Shown piece after piece: positions 47,582-59,439 of a DNA stretch of 64,000 bases. The notes under the pieces were generated by a model, which saw only the letters and a program-made list of their open reading frames with translations, was not told the DNA's origin and searched no databases. This stretch comes from Prinsepia uniflora (Eukaryota > Streptophyta > Magnoliopsida > Rosales > Rosaceae). Made by a program: the position numbers and the translations under genes. Numbering within the stretch: position 1 is the stretch's first letter; each line of letters begins with the position of its first letter. The stretch spans positions 8,714,501 through 8,778,500 of the forward strand of contig CM064873.1 of the NCBI GenBank assembly GCA_032719365.1. The letters run 5' to 3'.

Positions 47582-48961
47582 CTCTCTCCCTCAGTTTTTT
47601 TTTTCTCTCTCTCTCTCTCTGTGCGAGTCAGTGAGTCAATGGAGGAGGCTCTTCATTCACCTGTGTTGAGTGAGCCACCTTCACCAGAAAGGCAGAAGGT
47701 GGTTATGGCTTCCTTCTGTGTCTAAATGAAAAGGTTTCACATTTTATGTATTTAGAAGCCGAGGGAAAGCCGAGGGATAGGGAGGGACATACACAGCATT
47801 GGAGTTTGGAGCTGCCCCAAAGCCACAACGGGAGCTGACCGAGTCAGTGCTAGGGCAGTCACTAAGACTGACTTCGGGCAGCTGTCAGAGATTTTGAGGC
47901 AGTTAGATTCCGAAACAGTCAGCTCCCATGGGCCAACCAAGTTTAACTCAAACTTTGATTGGATTATTCAAAGAACGAATCTCATCCGTTAAAATGCTTA
48001 ACGAGATGTTGTCCGCCGTCGGATTTGAAATAATTAGGTTGTTAAGTAGGTTGTTAAGTTTAATAATAATATATATTGAACTTTTGGTATTAATCTCTTT
48101 TATTTTCTGTGGAATTGCTTTACCATGTTTGAGTTTGACTGCAACTCTTTATTTTGGGCACCACAACCCTTGACAATGGCTAACAACAAGATTAATGCAA
48201 AGATTAAGTCGTTCTCGCCTTCTCATTAAATTTGGATTATGAACGCAGTTGATTTGGTTAGAACTAAATAAAAAATACATTGTGTAAATAAAGTCAAATT
48301 ATTCTAATCTAATTTAAACTAAAAAAAAAAACTTAATTGAAAGAAGAGCGCACCCAAATGTATTAACTTGATTTGCACACTTTTGTGTTCTATTGGTTTG
48401 ATTGCAAAAATGAGTTGAATGCAATGCTATAGAATTTGGTACAAACACTCTCAAGAATTACGCTTGTCACCTACCACTTTGATTTCACCGCCTTATTTTC
48501 AAAAACTTCAATTATAGCTTTCTTATTTATAAGGAATTATCTTTTCTTTATGGAACCAAAGGATGAGTATAAGATTATATGAAACTAGATGGAAGCCGGC
48601 CACGGTTGATGATGCTATGTTATTTTTTACAAGATTTTAAAAGTAAATTCAAAGTAATCATATCTTAGGGTCACGTTAATTTGGTGAGTAAGATTGGATT
48701 GAATTGTACAACTTTCTAACGTTAATGTTTTAATCCCCATTTGAAGTGTGACTTGTCTTTGGTGTGACTTGTCTTTGGTCACAAAATACCCTTATCGACT
48801 TTCGAACTCATGACAGTTAGGCATTAGAAAATTCATCATATGAAGATGGTAGTTTGCTAATTGCACCACACATTGTGGTTAAATTCAATGTTTTTAGTTG
48901 GATTCGATTTCATTATAGGGGGTCATATAAGATCAGATATAGAAGTGAACTTAACTTTTGT
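47582..48961. other. Intergenic region upstream of the XBAT31-like gene
   Basis: A CT microsatellite (about 47604-47622) lies just upstream of the start codon, in the likely 5' leader. A short plus-strand ORF starting MEEALHSPVLSEPPSPERQK at 47639 is antisense to the promoter and is not supported as a gene. The rest is AT-rich. Confidence 0.45.
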
Positions 48962-49483
48962 TGTCACGTCCCGCCTCCTCCAACAAAATATTTTCCGTTT
49001 TGGGCCAGTCTCTGTTAGGTCCCAGCCCACAAAGGTCCACGCCCTCACAACTTTGCTTCTGGGGGTCCCACCCATAAACCGCATTCCAATGGATAGAGGT
49101 GTGCCCACACATATAAGGCATGTCCCTTATTTCCCCCGGGCAATGTGGGACTGCTTGTTATACTTCTAATGCACGGGTCCACACAATCGACCCCCCTTGA
49201 GGCTCATCGTCCTCGTTGGCACAATCAATTCTTATGGGGGTTAGGCTCTAATACCAAAATGTTACACTTCGCCTCTTTAAACAAAATATTGTCCATTTTG
49301 GGTCCGCCCCCGTTGGGCTCAGCTCACACAGGTCCTCGCCATCACGACTTTGCTTATGGGAGTCTTACCCCAAAAAACGTGTTCCAATGGATAGAGACGT
49401 ACCCACACATATAAGGCGCATCCCTCATTTTCCTCCTGCGATGTGGGACTGCTCTCCATACTTCCAAAGCACGGGTCCTCACA
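48962..49483 (-). mobile_element. TRIM retrotransposon (522 bp) with 224-bp LTRs
   Basis: TSD TTTGT (48957-48961 and 49484-49488). LTRs are 48962-49185 and 49260-49483, both TG...CA, about 80% alike by eye. The 74-bp interior on the minus strand holds a primer site TGGTATTAGAGCC, one base off the initiator tRNA-Met match, next to the right LTR. An AAGGGGGGTCG polypurine tract lies next to the left LTR. There is no coding capacity, the definition of a terminal-repeat retrotransposon in miniature. The LTR divergence suggests an old insertion. Confidence 0.9.
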
Positions 49484-49555
49484 TTTGTAATCATACTATT
49501 TTAAGTTAATTGAATTGTTTAAATTCTTTTTATATATCTACCCCTATCAAGGATG

Positions 49556-50098
49556 AAATTTTTTGATACAACTCGATACACGACTCAAAATCCGCACGAG
49601 ATTTATCCGGGTCAACCTGCATGATTAAAAATTTTGGGTCAACCCGTTATGACACGTTTGGTAAACGTGTGGATTTCGGGTCAACCTGTTAACTCGTATA
49701 ATGACATATTAACCCGTTTAATAAATTGGTAAATTTCGAACTAACATGTTAACCTGTATATTGACTTATATATTAACCCATTTAATAAATATGTCGTTAC
49801 TAACTCATATATCTACCTATTTATCTATCTACATACATATTAAATCTTATTTTTCAAATAGGTTAAATATATTAAACAAGTTAAACAGATCATATGTTAA
49901 TTAGGTTTTGAATACGACTTGTTTATTAAATAGATTATACGGGTTACCTGGGTCATTAACATGTCGGGTTCGAGTTAGATATCCTTGAAATGATTATTAA
50001 ACGGGTCGGGTTCGGATTGTGCATATTTGGTTAAAACAAAGTTAATGACACGATACAAATCCGACACGATATGATCCATTGCAAGCTCTATCCCTATA
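49556..50098. mobile_element. Possible non-autonomous hAT-like element
   Basis: About 540 bases with GGGTCAACCYG and ACACGA motifs in both orientations near the two ends and an AT-rich middle, a pattern seen in plant hAT derivatives. The flanking CCCCTATC and GATAGGG-type ends are weakly inverted. No clean TSD was found, so boundaries are approximate. Confidence 0.4.
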
Positions 50099-51017
50099 TA
50101 GGGCCGCCGACCATTGGTTAGGGCAAGAGACGCACCTGTCGTGGGCCTAAAATAATATAAGACCTAATAAAATATATTATGTCATAAATTGTAAAATTAA
50201 AATTAAAATTAAAGAAAACATAAAAGTAACGGTATTAAAGAGGTCTCATAGTATAAAAACGAAACAATCAATTTATAAACATTTATATTTTTTATAATTA
50301 TGTATGAATTTTTTTAACAAAATTAGGTATGAATTGAAGACACATTTTATATTCTTACTCTTAATCTTCAAATATTTGAACCCATCATGCCCCTTATAAT
50401 CTCCTGATAATAACAATATATTCATTTTTACATTAAAAATATACTAAATTTAATGACCATTAAAGGATTGGAAAAAGGTTATGAAATCAGTGGGTTGTAC
50501 TTGTGATCGATGGTGAATTGTCACGGGGCAGTTGTCACTTCACCGGGCAGTTGTTGTGCATCTATGTGTGCCCGTGTCCCATCAAGTGGGGGAACTACAT
50601 ATTGGTAGGTTGATTGCTTTATATGGTGTTTTTTTTTTTAACGGAAGTTGAGTTGTGAGGTTAGAAAATGTAAAATAAGTGTGGTTAATTAGTAGATTTT
50701 TTTTGGGTAAGTAAATTATTTAATTAGTAGATTTTAAAGACGCTAAATAAATACATTAATTGCTGTTGTCTAAAATTTTTTGGTGAAAAAACAAATTCTG
50801 ATGGTATGAGATAATAAGCCCACACTTTAATGCTGTTGATGCAACACAATCCACCTCAACCTCACCTATTTAATTGTCGGTAATGATTTCCAATCCACCA
50901 AAAAAAATATTAATAAAATTAAATGTGAAATTCATTAAGATTGAGAAGGTAGGAAAATTCAAAACGAAACAATCATAAACATTAAAACGTACTCAAAACA
51001 TTACATATAAACATTAA
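50099..51017. other. Intergenic region
   Basis: AT-rich, no gene recognised. A CACGGGGCAGTTGTCAC-type short repeat lies near 50521-50555. Confidence 0.4.
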
Positions 51018-51606
51018 GGCCTCGTTTGGTATGCCGTACTGTACTGATTATTTCAATCGGATAGACTAATCTGTCCACCGGATAGACTGATTATTTAGTC
51101 GGGCGTTTGGTACTTTTCCGGATTAGAATGCCGACTATATTATACTGACCAGATTATATTATAGTAATTGACGAAATACTTATATCTTAAATATTAATTA
51201 TGTATGTCATTATTTTATTATTATTTATTTTAATAATTATTATTATTACTATTTATTACATTTTTATTAATTAATTATTTTTAATTTTATCATTATTATT
51301 TATTAAAATATCATTAATTATTAATTATTAATTTATTATTAGTAGTATTTATTACTTTTTATTATTAATATTTTATTTTTATTATATTACTATTTATTAT
51401 TATTATTATTATATTTTACAAGATTACTAGTTATCCGACTATTTAATACGGACAATTTCGAGCGTATTATTTTAGCGTGTCTGGACCGTATAAAAATATT
51501 CAATCGTATTAACTTATACGGTAACTAATTAATACGACTGATACCAAACACAGGTTTCGGATTATTTAGCCTATACGGACCGTAATACGGTGTACCAAAC
51601 ACACCC
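51018..51606. mobile_element. Tourist-like MITE (589 bp)
   Basis: TSD TAA (51015-51017 and 51607-51609). Terminal inverted repeats are GGCCTCGTTTGGTATGCCGT and, read inward from the right, GGGTGTGTTTGGTACACCGT. The interior is largely ATT/TTA triplet-rich without ORFs. It fits PIF/Harbinger-type MITEs but is longer than usual. Confidence 0.8.
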
Positions 51607-52078
51607 TAAGTAAATAAAACATAAAAACTTAACAAATATGCTCAAACAACAATAACCCATAAACAAATAAGTCCACAACATAAATAAAACCAAAACCCTA
51701 AATGCTAAAGGGGCCATCACCGGCCGCTGCCGCCTAGCACCCAACCACCACAGAGGGACACAATCCAGTCTGAAGCCAAGGAGATCGATCAGTAGAGCAT
51801 GGTTTGAAGGCATAAAGCTACCAAAGATCAATATACTCAGGTCAGTTAAGTCACAACATACCGATAATTTTCTCAACCCAAACACCTAAATTGGAAATTT
51901 GGGGAAGAGCTGAAAACGGAGAAGTGCATTATTAGTACCAAGCAGAGTAACCAAGAGAGACATCCAAAAAGATTTATGGGCAATGGATTTGGGAAAGAAG
52001 AATGATGTGGATACATGTTGAGATATGGAGAAGGAAGGAACAAAAATGGGGCTATGAGAAAAAAAAAGAGTAGGGAGG
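51607..52078. other. Spacer of unknown origin
   Basis: Less AT-rich than its surroundings, with minus-strand ORFs of about 105 residues that resemble nothing I know. It may be the 5' part of an old LINE or other repeat; no domain supports this. Confidence 0.35.
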
Positions 52079-52280
52079 AAAACAACTGAAAATAAAGGAA
52101 GGAAAAAAAAGGGCCATGAAGATCGAGTCATCGACGAAGAACACTGGGGTAGGAAAATTCCTATCTCAAAAGCTCCATCTCGAGCACCATGCATGACAAC
52201 CAAGACTGCACACTGACGCTAAAATCGACGAAAGAAAAGGAAGGAGTGAACTGCTCGGGGGAGAGAGAAGGAGAGGTTAA
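52079..52280. repeat. Direct duplication, copy 1 (202 bp)
   Basis: Begins AAAACAACTG and ends GGAGAGGTTAA. It matches 52372-52564 over its whole length with small indels. An LTR scrap lies exactly between the copies. Confidence 0.9.
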
Positions 52281-52371
52281 CGGGCCAAACGTAACCAACT
52301 AACCACCAATTAAGCTCACTAATCCGTTACTAACCACTTTACTAATCCCCGCTCTCGGACGGGTCGTTACA
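52281..52371 (-). repeat. Truncated LTR end (91 bp) between duplicated flanks
   Basis: On the minus strand it starts TGTAACGACCCGTCC and follows the first 90 bases of family-D LTRs (compare 61447-61540), with GATTAGT motifs. Only the LTR start is present. Confidence 0.8.
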
Positions 52372-52564
52372 AAAACAACTGAAAAAAAAGGGCCATGAAG
52401 ATCGAGTCATCGACGAAGAACACCGGGGGTAGGAAAATTCCTATCTCAAAAGCTCCATCTCGAGCACCATGCATGACAACCAAGACCACACACAGACGCT
52501 AAAATCGACGAAAGAAAAGGAAGGAGCGAGAAAACTGCTCAGGGAGGAGAGAAGGAGAGGTTAA
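52372..52564. repeat. Direct duplication, copy 2 (193 bp)
   Basis: Second copy of 52079-52280. The two differ at a few positions (for example CACTGGGG versus CACCGGGGG), so the duplication is not brand new. Confidence 0.9.
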
Positions 52565-54289
52565 TGCTGAGGAAAGAGGAAAACAAGTTGGAAATGAAGG
52601 GGGAGGTGGGAGTTGCTCCAGATCTACCACCTGGAGATGGAGATGGGAGAAACTCCCACCCCTGACCGCTAGGTTTTGATCTGAAATGGAGAAAGTATAG
52701 AGAGGACGGGGAAAAAAAGTTAGAGAAAGAGATAATTGAGTTTTTAATATTAGAGATATATTAATAAAATTCTTAAAATTTGTACAAATTTATAAAATGA
52801 TTGATAAATTTATATAAAAATTATCTTTTATAAAGTCCGATTAAGATTGCGTAAACTATAAAATGATTTGTTCCATTGCTTTATGGCCAATATATATTAT
52901 ATAAGAAAGGAAATAATAATGAGTTATATTTTCAATTGCGAAATTGTTAAGTAGGTCGACAAGAGGTTGCTTGGGGACTAATCTCTGGTTTTATAATTAC
53001 TAATTAAAGAGGTTTTCCTTTTTGGTTATTCTGGGTAACATGTAAATTAAGGATGCCTATGAATGTATGCTTAAATTAATTCTCTAGAAATGATGAGCAT
53101 ATCAATCTTTTTAGGATTCCAAATTAAATCCCACTTTGAAAAAGTATAATTTCTCCTCCAACAAGCATTTTGGTACTTAGCTTTTCTAAAGAATCGCATG
53201 ATTTTTATGGTTTCCAAGCCAAAGCAAAGAATACAAGTATTCATAGAAGTATTCATTCTTGTAGCAACATTGATGATTTGAAATCTGACTCTGATTACAA
53301 CCTTCAAACTGTTGAGAATGCCAAATGGCCTTCCAAATCAAACCAAAAAAATATATCCTAGATCAACCAAACTTAATTACCAACCAATGGATTCATTAAC
53401 CTCTTAATGTACATGTTGAAAATAATTCTTACAAACATGGTTTCGTTTAATGTGTGTCCCGCATTATGCGAGAAATACGCGTTTATAATTCGGAATCATC
53501 TAATTAATCAGATGATTTTATTAATGAATTATATTAACATCGAAATAACAATTAACCATTCAAATAAGATGCGAACATGCAGTATAATCATTCAGGCAGA
53601 TTAATACTTTTGAGTTTGAACGAATAGTGTACTCTATAGCTGGATCCATAATTTTTCTTTTTTTTTCCAAGATCGATCTTGTGTCGGTGGAGGAAACATA
53701 ATTGGATAAATGAATATTAGGTTGAAGGATTTCTTCTCCAGACATAGTCCATAGGGAGGGGGCCACAGCCACACTGCGTATTATGATTTTGAAGCTGCTA
53801 TGATTATATTTGTAATGAAGCAAAGGCATTTTTGTCCAATTCAAGCTACTTATTACTATAATTGTTAATTAATTAAGATATGTAATTCAGATCTTCACTT
53901 TTGTGCTCTTATTTCATTTTCATTTTCATTTCTTGATGTGGACGCCTCGATGAATCAGAATCTTAGGTTAACATGGCCACCGTACTAGTGCAGTCTTGCT
54001 TGTAGGAGGCAAGACGTACGTCGGTATTTCTATTTTATTAATCTAATAATACAATAAAATAAATAATGATGTGTTCAAGAAGGTTTTGGCATCCTTTGGA
54101 TTATTTTTTTTTATTGATTTTGATTAAAAAGAAAAAGAAAAAAAAAGATGATTGGGCATCAATGTGCAGTGTGGAATCCTAAGGGCACAATAAGCCAACG
54201 ATTTCACATGGTTAATTAGATTAAGGTTGTACTTAGTCATCATGTTTTTTTTTTTTTTTTTTTTTACTGATATATGCTGCAAAGGAAAT

Positions 54290-54322
<33 letters not shown>

Positions 54323-56361
54323 TATCCCAATAGTTGAAAGCGAGCAATTCTTTCTGTATATCCATCCTATTTGTCTGCTAAATGTAACTCATTCTTTCAT
54401 TTATATCATAGAATATAGGTAGATATTTTGGCAAAGCGAAACAAAAGCCATCACTAGAGTTGGAAGGATCGAATTAAGTTGATGGAATGCCTAGGGCCCT
54501 AGCTAGTGGATCCAGTCTCTCTCCGTAGTCTAATACTATATCATGGATGTTCCAAGTTCCAACCATCGATCTAAGCCTACCGATGGATATGACCAGCAAA
54601 ACAGTCATCCTCTTTGTCTAACGATCCACTAGTCTGAAAACAACAAATTCAATTAAGTGCATAGTTATCAGCATTTGAACTTCACACAGGAGTAATTAAT
54701 TAATGTACTTTTTAAAAAAAAGAATTTCAATTGAAATATTTAATGAACAATTACGAATGTTTATCACAATATATATGTGATGTAAGTAGTCGGTAAATAA
54801 TATGATGAATTTCTTAGCAGTGTCTAATTGTTCGGAGTTCAAAATTCACTGGGAATTAGAATTGAGATCAATGCTTTGTGATCGACTAGAGTCGAGCCAT
54901 ATTATGAGCGGGAATTTGACCAATTTTTCGAATATAGAGTCTGGAAATACATTAAAATATATAAAAAGAAAAGAAAAGAAAAATAACGAATATCTTTTGG
55001 ATGGTGGTAATGTTGATGAATGATGAAAGATGAAAGATTTAGATGTTGATATTAAGAAGAAGCTGGATAGAATTGCCACCCTTGGTGATCGAGAAAGTTT
55101 AGATAGAATTGCCAAATATGCGAACGCAAGGGTACGTGGACATGGTTGTTAGTTGGTAGGCAACTTGGATTAGGATACGTAGCCTCAAATTTTCATTTAA
55201 ATAATTAATCCATTCATCATCGTTAAGATATTTCAGAATACAGGCTCGACGAAGGTGACATTTGTTTGCAAGGTGGTTGTACATTTCTTATTCACATGTA
55301 CGTTTCAATCAAGCGAGGAGCCCCTCTTGAGTCTTGAGCCTCTCTCCCTCTTTCTTTCCTCGCCAGCTGCCTTAAAGTTATACATTTTTAATTGTATTTA
55401 AAATATAAATTAAATTGGGGATATTTTCAATTGTTTCAATTATTATATTTGATTATGGAGCATTTTGTAGTTAATTAAGGTAGAATACGTGCATCGACTC
55501 TATAGTAGCTATAAGTATTGCTCCAAATATCGTCAGGCAATATTTTTATTTACTCATAAATTATATTTCAATATATAATATAAATATTTATTTATCTATC
55601 GGTGGATGCATAATTAGAATATAATACATATTAAATTATCAATAATTTCATTAAATATATTATAATAATACGTAGAATAAAGAAATTATGCGTGGATATT
55701 CCCAAAGTATTTAAAAGAAATATGCCCCACGTACCCCCACTCGGAGAATTAGGGAATATAGTTAGATTAGAATGTAAAGGAATCATTCTAAAACTCAACC
55801 AAAAAAAAAAAAAGGGAGTCCCAAATTTAGCCAACTTTTTGCATGGCCATCCCAATTTTAGCAAGGTAGGATTAGGATATATACGTCCCACTCCACGTGA
55901 TTAGGGTTTGGATTTTGCTACTGTCATAATTGTCATTAGCATAAACGTGTGTATCACTAGCTAATTTTCATTTATTAATCTTAAGTCTTATTACATGAAT
56001 AGAATCATTTTTTAAAAGATTATGCTCTGACAATATTATAATCACATAAATAGTAAAAATTACGTGCGTAAAGATATCTTCGTACCTTAAACGTTCTAAT
56101 CGTGAAATAAATTTTAAAAAAATATAGTTTCTTCCAGCATTAGTCTTCCATCCAGGTCAACAACACACAGCCCCAAAACAAATCTTTGATTAATGTAATT
56201 CATTATACTTATCATCTCGATGATAGATTATTAACGAATATACTTGTCTTCTAATCTAATGATACCTTCTTGTATTATTTTTTTAATTTATCAAATTTTT
56301 TTCCTACATATATTATAAGCGGAATTGTTTATTTTTTAAGTCATTATATAAAAAACATATA
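52565..56361. other. Intergenic region with homopolymer tracts
   Basis: AT-rich with only short ORFs that resemble nothing known. It contains T(21) at 54245-54265 and C(32) at 54291-54322. Confidence 0.45.
54291..54322. repeat. Poly-C tract, 32 bases
   Basis: Uninterrupted run of 32 C on the plus strand, 25 bases after a run of 21 T. It stands out in otherwise AT-rich DNA. The length may be uncertain in the assembly. Confidence 0.95.
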
Positions 56362-56685
56362 TGTAAAAAATCAATAAGATTGAAAATTATTTCGTGATTC
56401 ATAAATTATTAAGGATCAAACAGTATTTATACTCTAGTACACATAATTGTGATTTCTTGGTGACTAAGTAAGTCACACTAACTGATTTAATAGCACTAAC
56501 TATATTATTAACTAACTAATAATAAGGACAGTTGGTGAGATGGAGACATCTCAGTGTGAGGAGCCCCGTGAGGTAGGAAACACTGTAGCAAGCCTCCACC
56601 AGCAGACATGCATTCCAGAAAAACGTGGTACAGGATTCCAACAGTGGACCATAATAAGGACTTGCACACACCATGTCATCGTACA
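56362..56685 (-). repeat. Probable 3' LTR of a Ty1/copia element (about 324 bp)
   Basis: Follows a polypurine tract GAGGGGGGA on the minus strand (56686-56695). It starts TGTACGATG and probably ends TTGATTTTTTACA at 56362. A TATA box TATAAATA lies on the minus strand at 56424-56431. The far end is inferred from the typical CA ending only. Confidence 0.5.
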
Positions 56686-57228
56686 TCCCCCCTCAAGCTG
56701 ATGATAGGAATCCGTGAGCATCATATTGGAGGAGTGTTAATAAAAGAGATCATCAGCTAAGGCCTTAGTGAAAATATCTGCCACTTGATCATATGAAGGG
56801 ACATGATGGACGTCCAAATCTAAACGAACCACCAATTCCCGCACAAAGTGATAATCGGTTTCAATGTGTTTGGCCCGAGAATGAAAGATGAGAATAGCAC
56901 ATAAACTGATAGCAGAGGTGCTATCACATTAGATCAATAGAGGGCTTCAACAAAGCAAAATAAAGAGCACAAAGTAACTGTCAAATTCAAGCAACCTCAA
57001 TTGCGGTGATGACGAGTGCACAATACTCAAATTCAGTACTTGATCGATAGATAGTGGATTGTTTCTTAGACATCCAAATATTAGATTGTTACCAAGATAG
57101 ACAATCACACCAGTGGTAGAACGTCAATCACTGGGGTCACCAACCCAATATGCATCAGTGTAACCTACTAAGTCCAAGAAACCATGTGTCAAGGAGATGC
57201 CATGTTGTTGAGTACCCTTGAGATATAG
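56686..57228 (-). pseudogene. Ty1/copia pol fragment (RNaseH end)
   Basis: The minus strand reads YLKGTQQHGISLTHGFLDLV, then GYTDAYWVGDPSD followed by a stop where a conserved tryptophan is expected. After a frameshift come SKKQSTIYRSSTEFEYCAL and, further on, a QVADIFTKALAD-like block, the usual end of copia polyproteins. It ends at a polypurine tract. It is broken by at least one stop and one frameshift, and the upstream part is lost where LTR F starts. Confidence 0.85.
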
Positions 57229-57490
57229 TGTAAGGACACCGACATTTGAGGAAAAGGAAATTTGGAAATTTTGTGGAAATGACAATTTTGCCCTTGGAAT
57301 GGTCAAATGTTTATTTTTTGACCCCGAGTATCTACTGGACGATTGGCAAGCACTGTCACGTAGTTCTCAGACTCTTGAATTCGTAGACAAGTGGCACGCT
57401 AAAATCGGAGGTCGAATGAGACTGTTATGGATAACCAAGCATGATTGCACGATCCGGGTGATCATTCCATTAAAGAAGTGGATTGTTCTC
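57229..57490 (+). repeat. LTR fragment F (5' end of a gypsy-type LTR)
   Basis: Starts TGTAAGGACACCG and follows the A/B/D LTR plan (ATTTTGCCC..., TTTTTTGACC, GACAAGTGGCACGC, AAAATCGGAGGTCG). It is cut after 262 bases by the family-B LTR. It starts directly at the broken end of the copia fragment, so it probably inserted there. Confidence 0.7.
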
Positions 57491-58523
57491 TGACAGGACC
57501 CATCCCAATCCCCCCGGGATTAGTGCGGGATGACCCTGCTCCCGTCTGACACGAAGTGTCAGACAAGGGATATTTTCGTCCTTTGCCCTCCCGGGCTATC
57601 AGAGTACGCCAGGATCCGGAGGAGGCATGTGATATCTCGGTCTCTGCTACAGCCCACATCCGATGTCAACCTGAAGGGCAGTCAAAACATTAAAAACTGT
57701 GAGTGGACAAAGCAAAAGTTTATAAAAACATTTAATAAGGAAGACATTTGTACCCTCCACTAAAAAGCATGCATGCATTCGAAAACCATTTATCCAAAAC
57801 AAACCATATGTGGGACTAAGCCCAAAGCAGATATAAACTAAGATCGAAAGGACCACAATAAAAACGACCATACGGGCCACTGCCCAAATCCTGTGCACAC
57901 CTGTACACACCACATATCATATATCATATATCCATCACATACATATATATAAGTCACACAACCAATCCTGTCACGGTATCCAAAGCCACGCGCGCGCTAC
58001 CCGGGTCTCAATCCGAGTCATCTCAAAGTCAAGGTCAATGTTCGCAGACCACTGACCCTACCCGAGGTAATAGTAACCATAGCCTTCCTGAGAGTAAGGA
58101 ACCCAACTGGGGGGTGACTCCACTCAGTCGGTGCTCCGTGACTACTCCGGGGTCCACCCAGGCCAACGACCCTCCCCGGAGGAGATAATAGAAGTAAAGG
58201 AAGGTAGACGAACATATATATACATAACATAAACATTCATGACCGGTTCCCCTGAACCGTCATGATCCATAATATCCATAATCAGGTAACACGCCAGTTC
58301 CCATAAACCGTCATGTACCGTAATAACATAACCAGGGTTCATGCCGGTCCCCATAAACCGTCAAGAACCAGAATGACCTGACAAAAGTTCATGCCGGTTC
58401 CCACAAACCGTCATGAACTTGGAAATCCATCTAGGGTCCCTGACCCAAAATCATCAGTGTAAAACAACTGGGTCTCGTGCCCGAACATATGACTCAACTG
58501 GGCACCGTGCCCGATATCCAAGG

Positions 58524-58833
58524 GTCAGTCATGACTCCGATCATAGTGATGCGTGCAACCATCCATCCAGGACCGCCCTCAATCCTGGTATGTCGCCGTG
58601 AACGAATCAATCGACGCGACCATCGCAAGATCATGGTGCACTCATCACCGATCGCTATCCTGAACCGTCAGCACTCCGTAGTCGAGCCTCCCCAGGCTAC
58701 CCGACAACGAATCGTGCATCGTGACCTCTCCGGAAGGAACACATCCAAATCCGGAGGCGAGCGTCGTATCGTCGATCGCCGTGCACATAGCACCCGTCGC
58801 GACCACGATTTAGACCCGAAGGTCGTAAATAGT
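58524..58833 (-). other. 310-bp GC-rich insert in LTR B2
   Basis: Absent from both LTRs of element B, where GGGCATATGAC continues directly to the CGGGCACGGTGCCC block. Many CpG sites (CGTCGTATCGTCGATCGCC) are retained, unlike most old LTR DNA. A short GTCA repeat may flank it. It is spanned by a 144-codon plus-strand ORF of unknown meaning. Confidence 0.65.
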
Positions 58834-59439
58834 GTCATATGCCCGAGAAAAAACCAAATGGGTCTCGTACCCGAGTTTATCCATTTAGAAATCCAAAATC
58901 AAATCATTTAAATCAATAAAGAAATACAGACCCGTATAAGCACCGTATAAGGCCGAAACCTCGAAATACGTGCTTTTACGTAACCACATACAAATGCACC
59001 CATGGCATCATCAAACAAGTAATAAAACATATAATAAACATTTATGCATGCACCAATTTAGAAAACAAGGTCCACTCACAGACCGTCCGAGCTGCCGCCT
59101 CGATTTGCGTGCCATACGGCTCCCCGAGCCGATCACCGTCACCGGGACTCCCAAACCTGTCCAAATCGTAATAGAAGGTTACTAACTACTTAATTAACCT
59201 CCCACTAAAGCCCCGTAATTTTCCCGTATTTTTAACTATTTTTAATCCCGAACCTAAACCTTTCGTTGCCCCGAAACATATCGAGACGGTGTCCGATCGA
59301 CACGAAACCAGTCCTAAAATATTCGTTACATCGAATAGATGATTTCGTATGTTGGAACCTTCTCCAGATTCCCTATCACGCGCCCTCACGCGCCGCCTGA
59401 AGTGGCTGCACGTGGGCTTCACGCGCCGCTACAGTACCT

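Noticed and set aside
47639..47725. Short plus-strand ORF beginning MEEALHSPVLSEPPSPERQK
   Set aside because: Too short and antisense in the XBAT31-like promoter; no other support, though a tiny protein cannot be fully ruled out.
49556..50098. A firm hAT call for this segment
   Set aside because: No 8-bp duplication could be matched at the ends; kept only as a low-confidence feature.
51571..52203. Overlapping minus-strand ORFs of about 105 codons
   Set aside because: Different frames, hydrophobic low-information sequence, no start context or domain; part falls in a MITE end.
53071..53307. 78-codon minus-strand ORF
   Set aside because: No domain recognised and no neighbouring exon structure.
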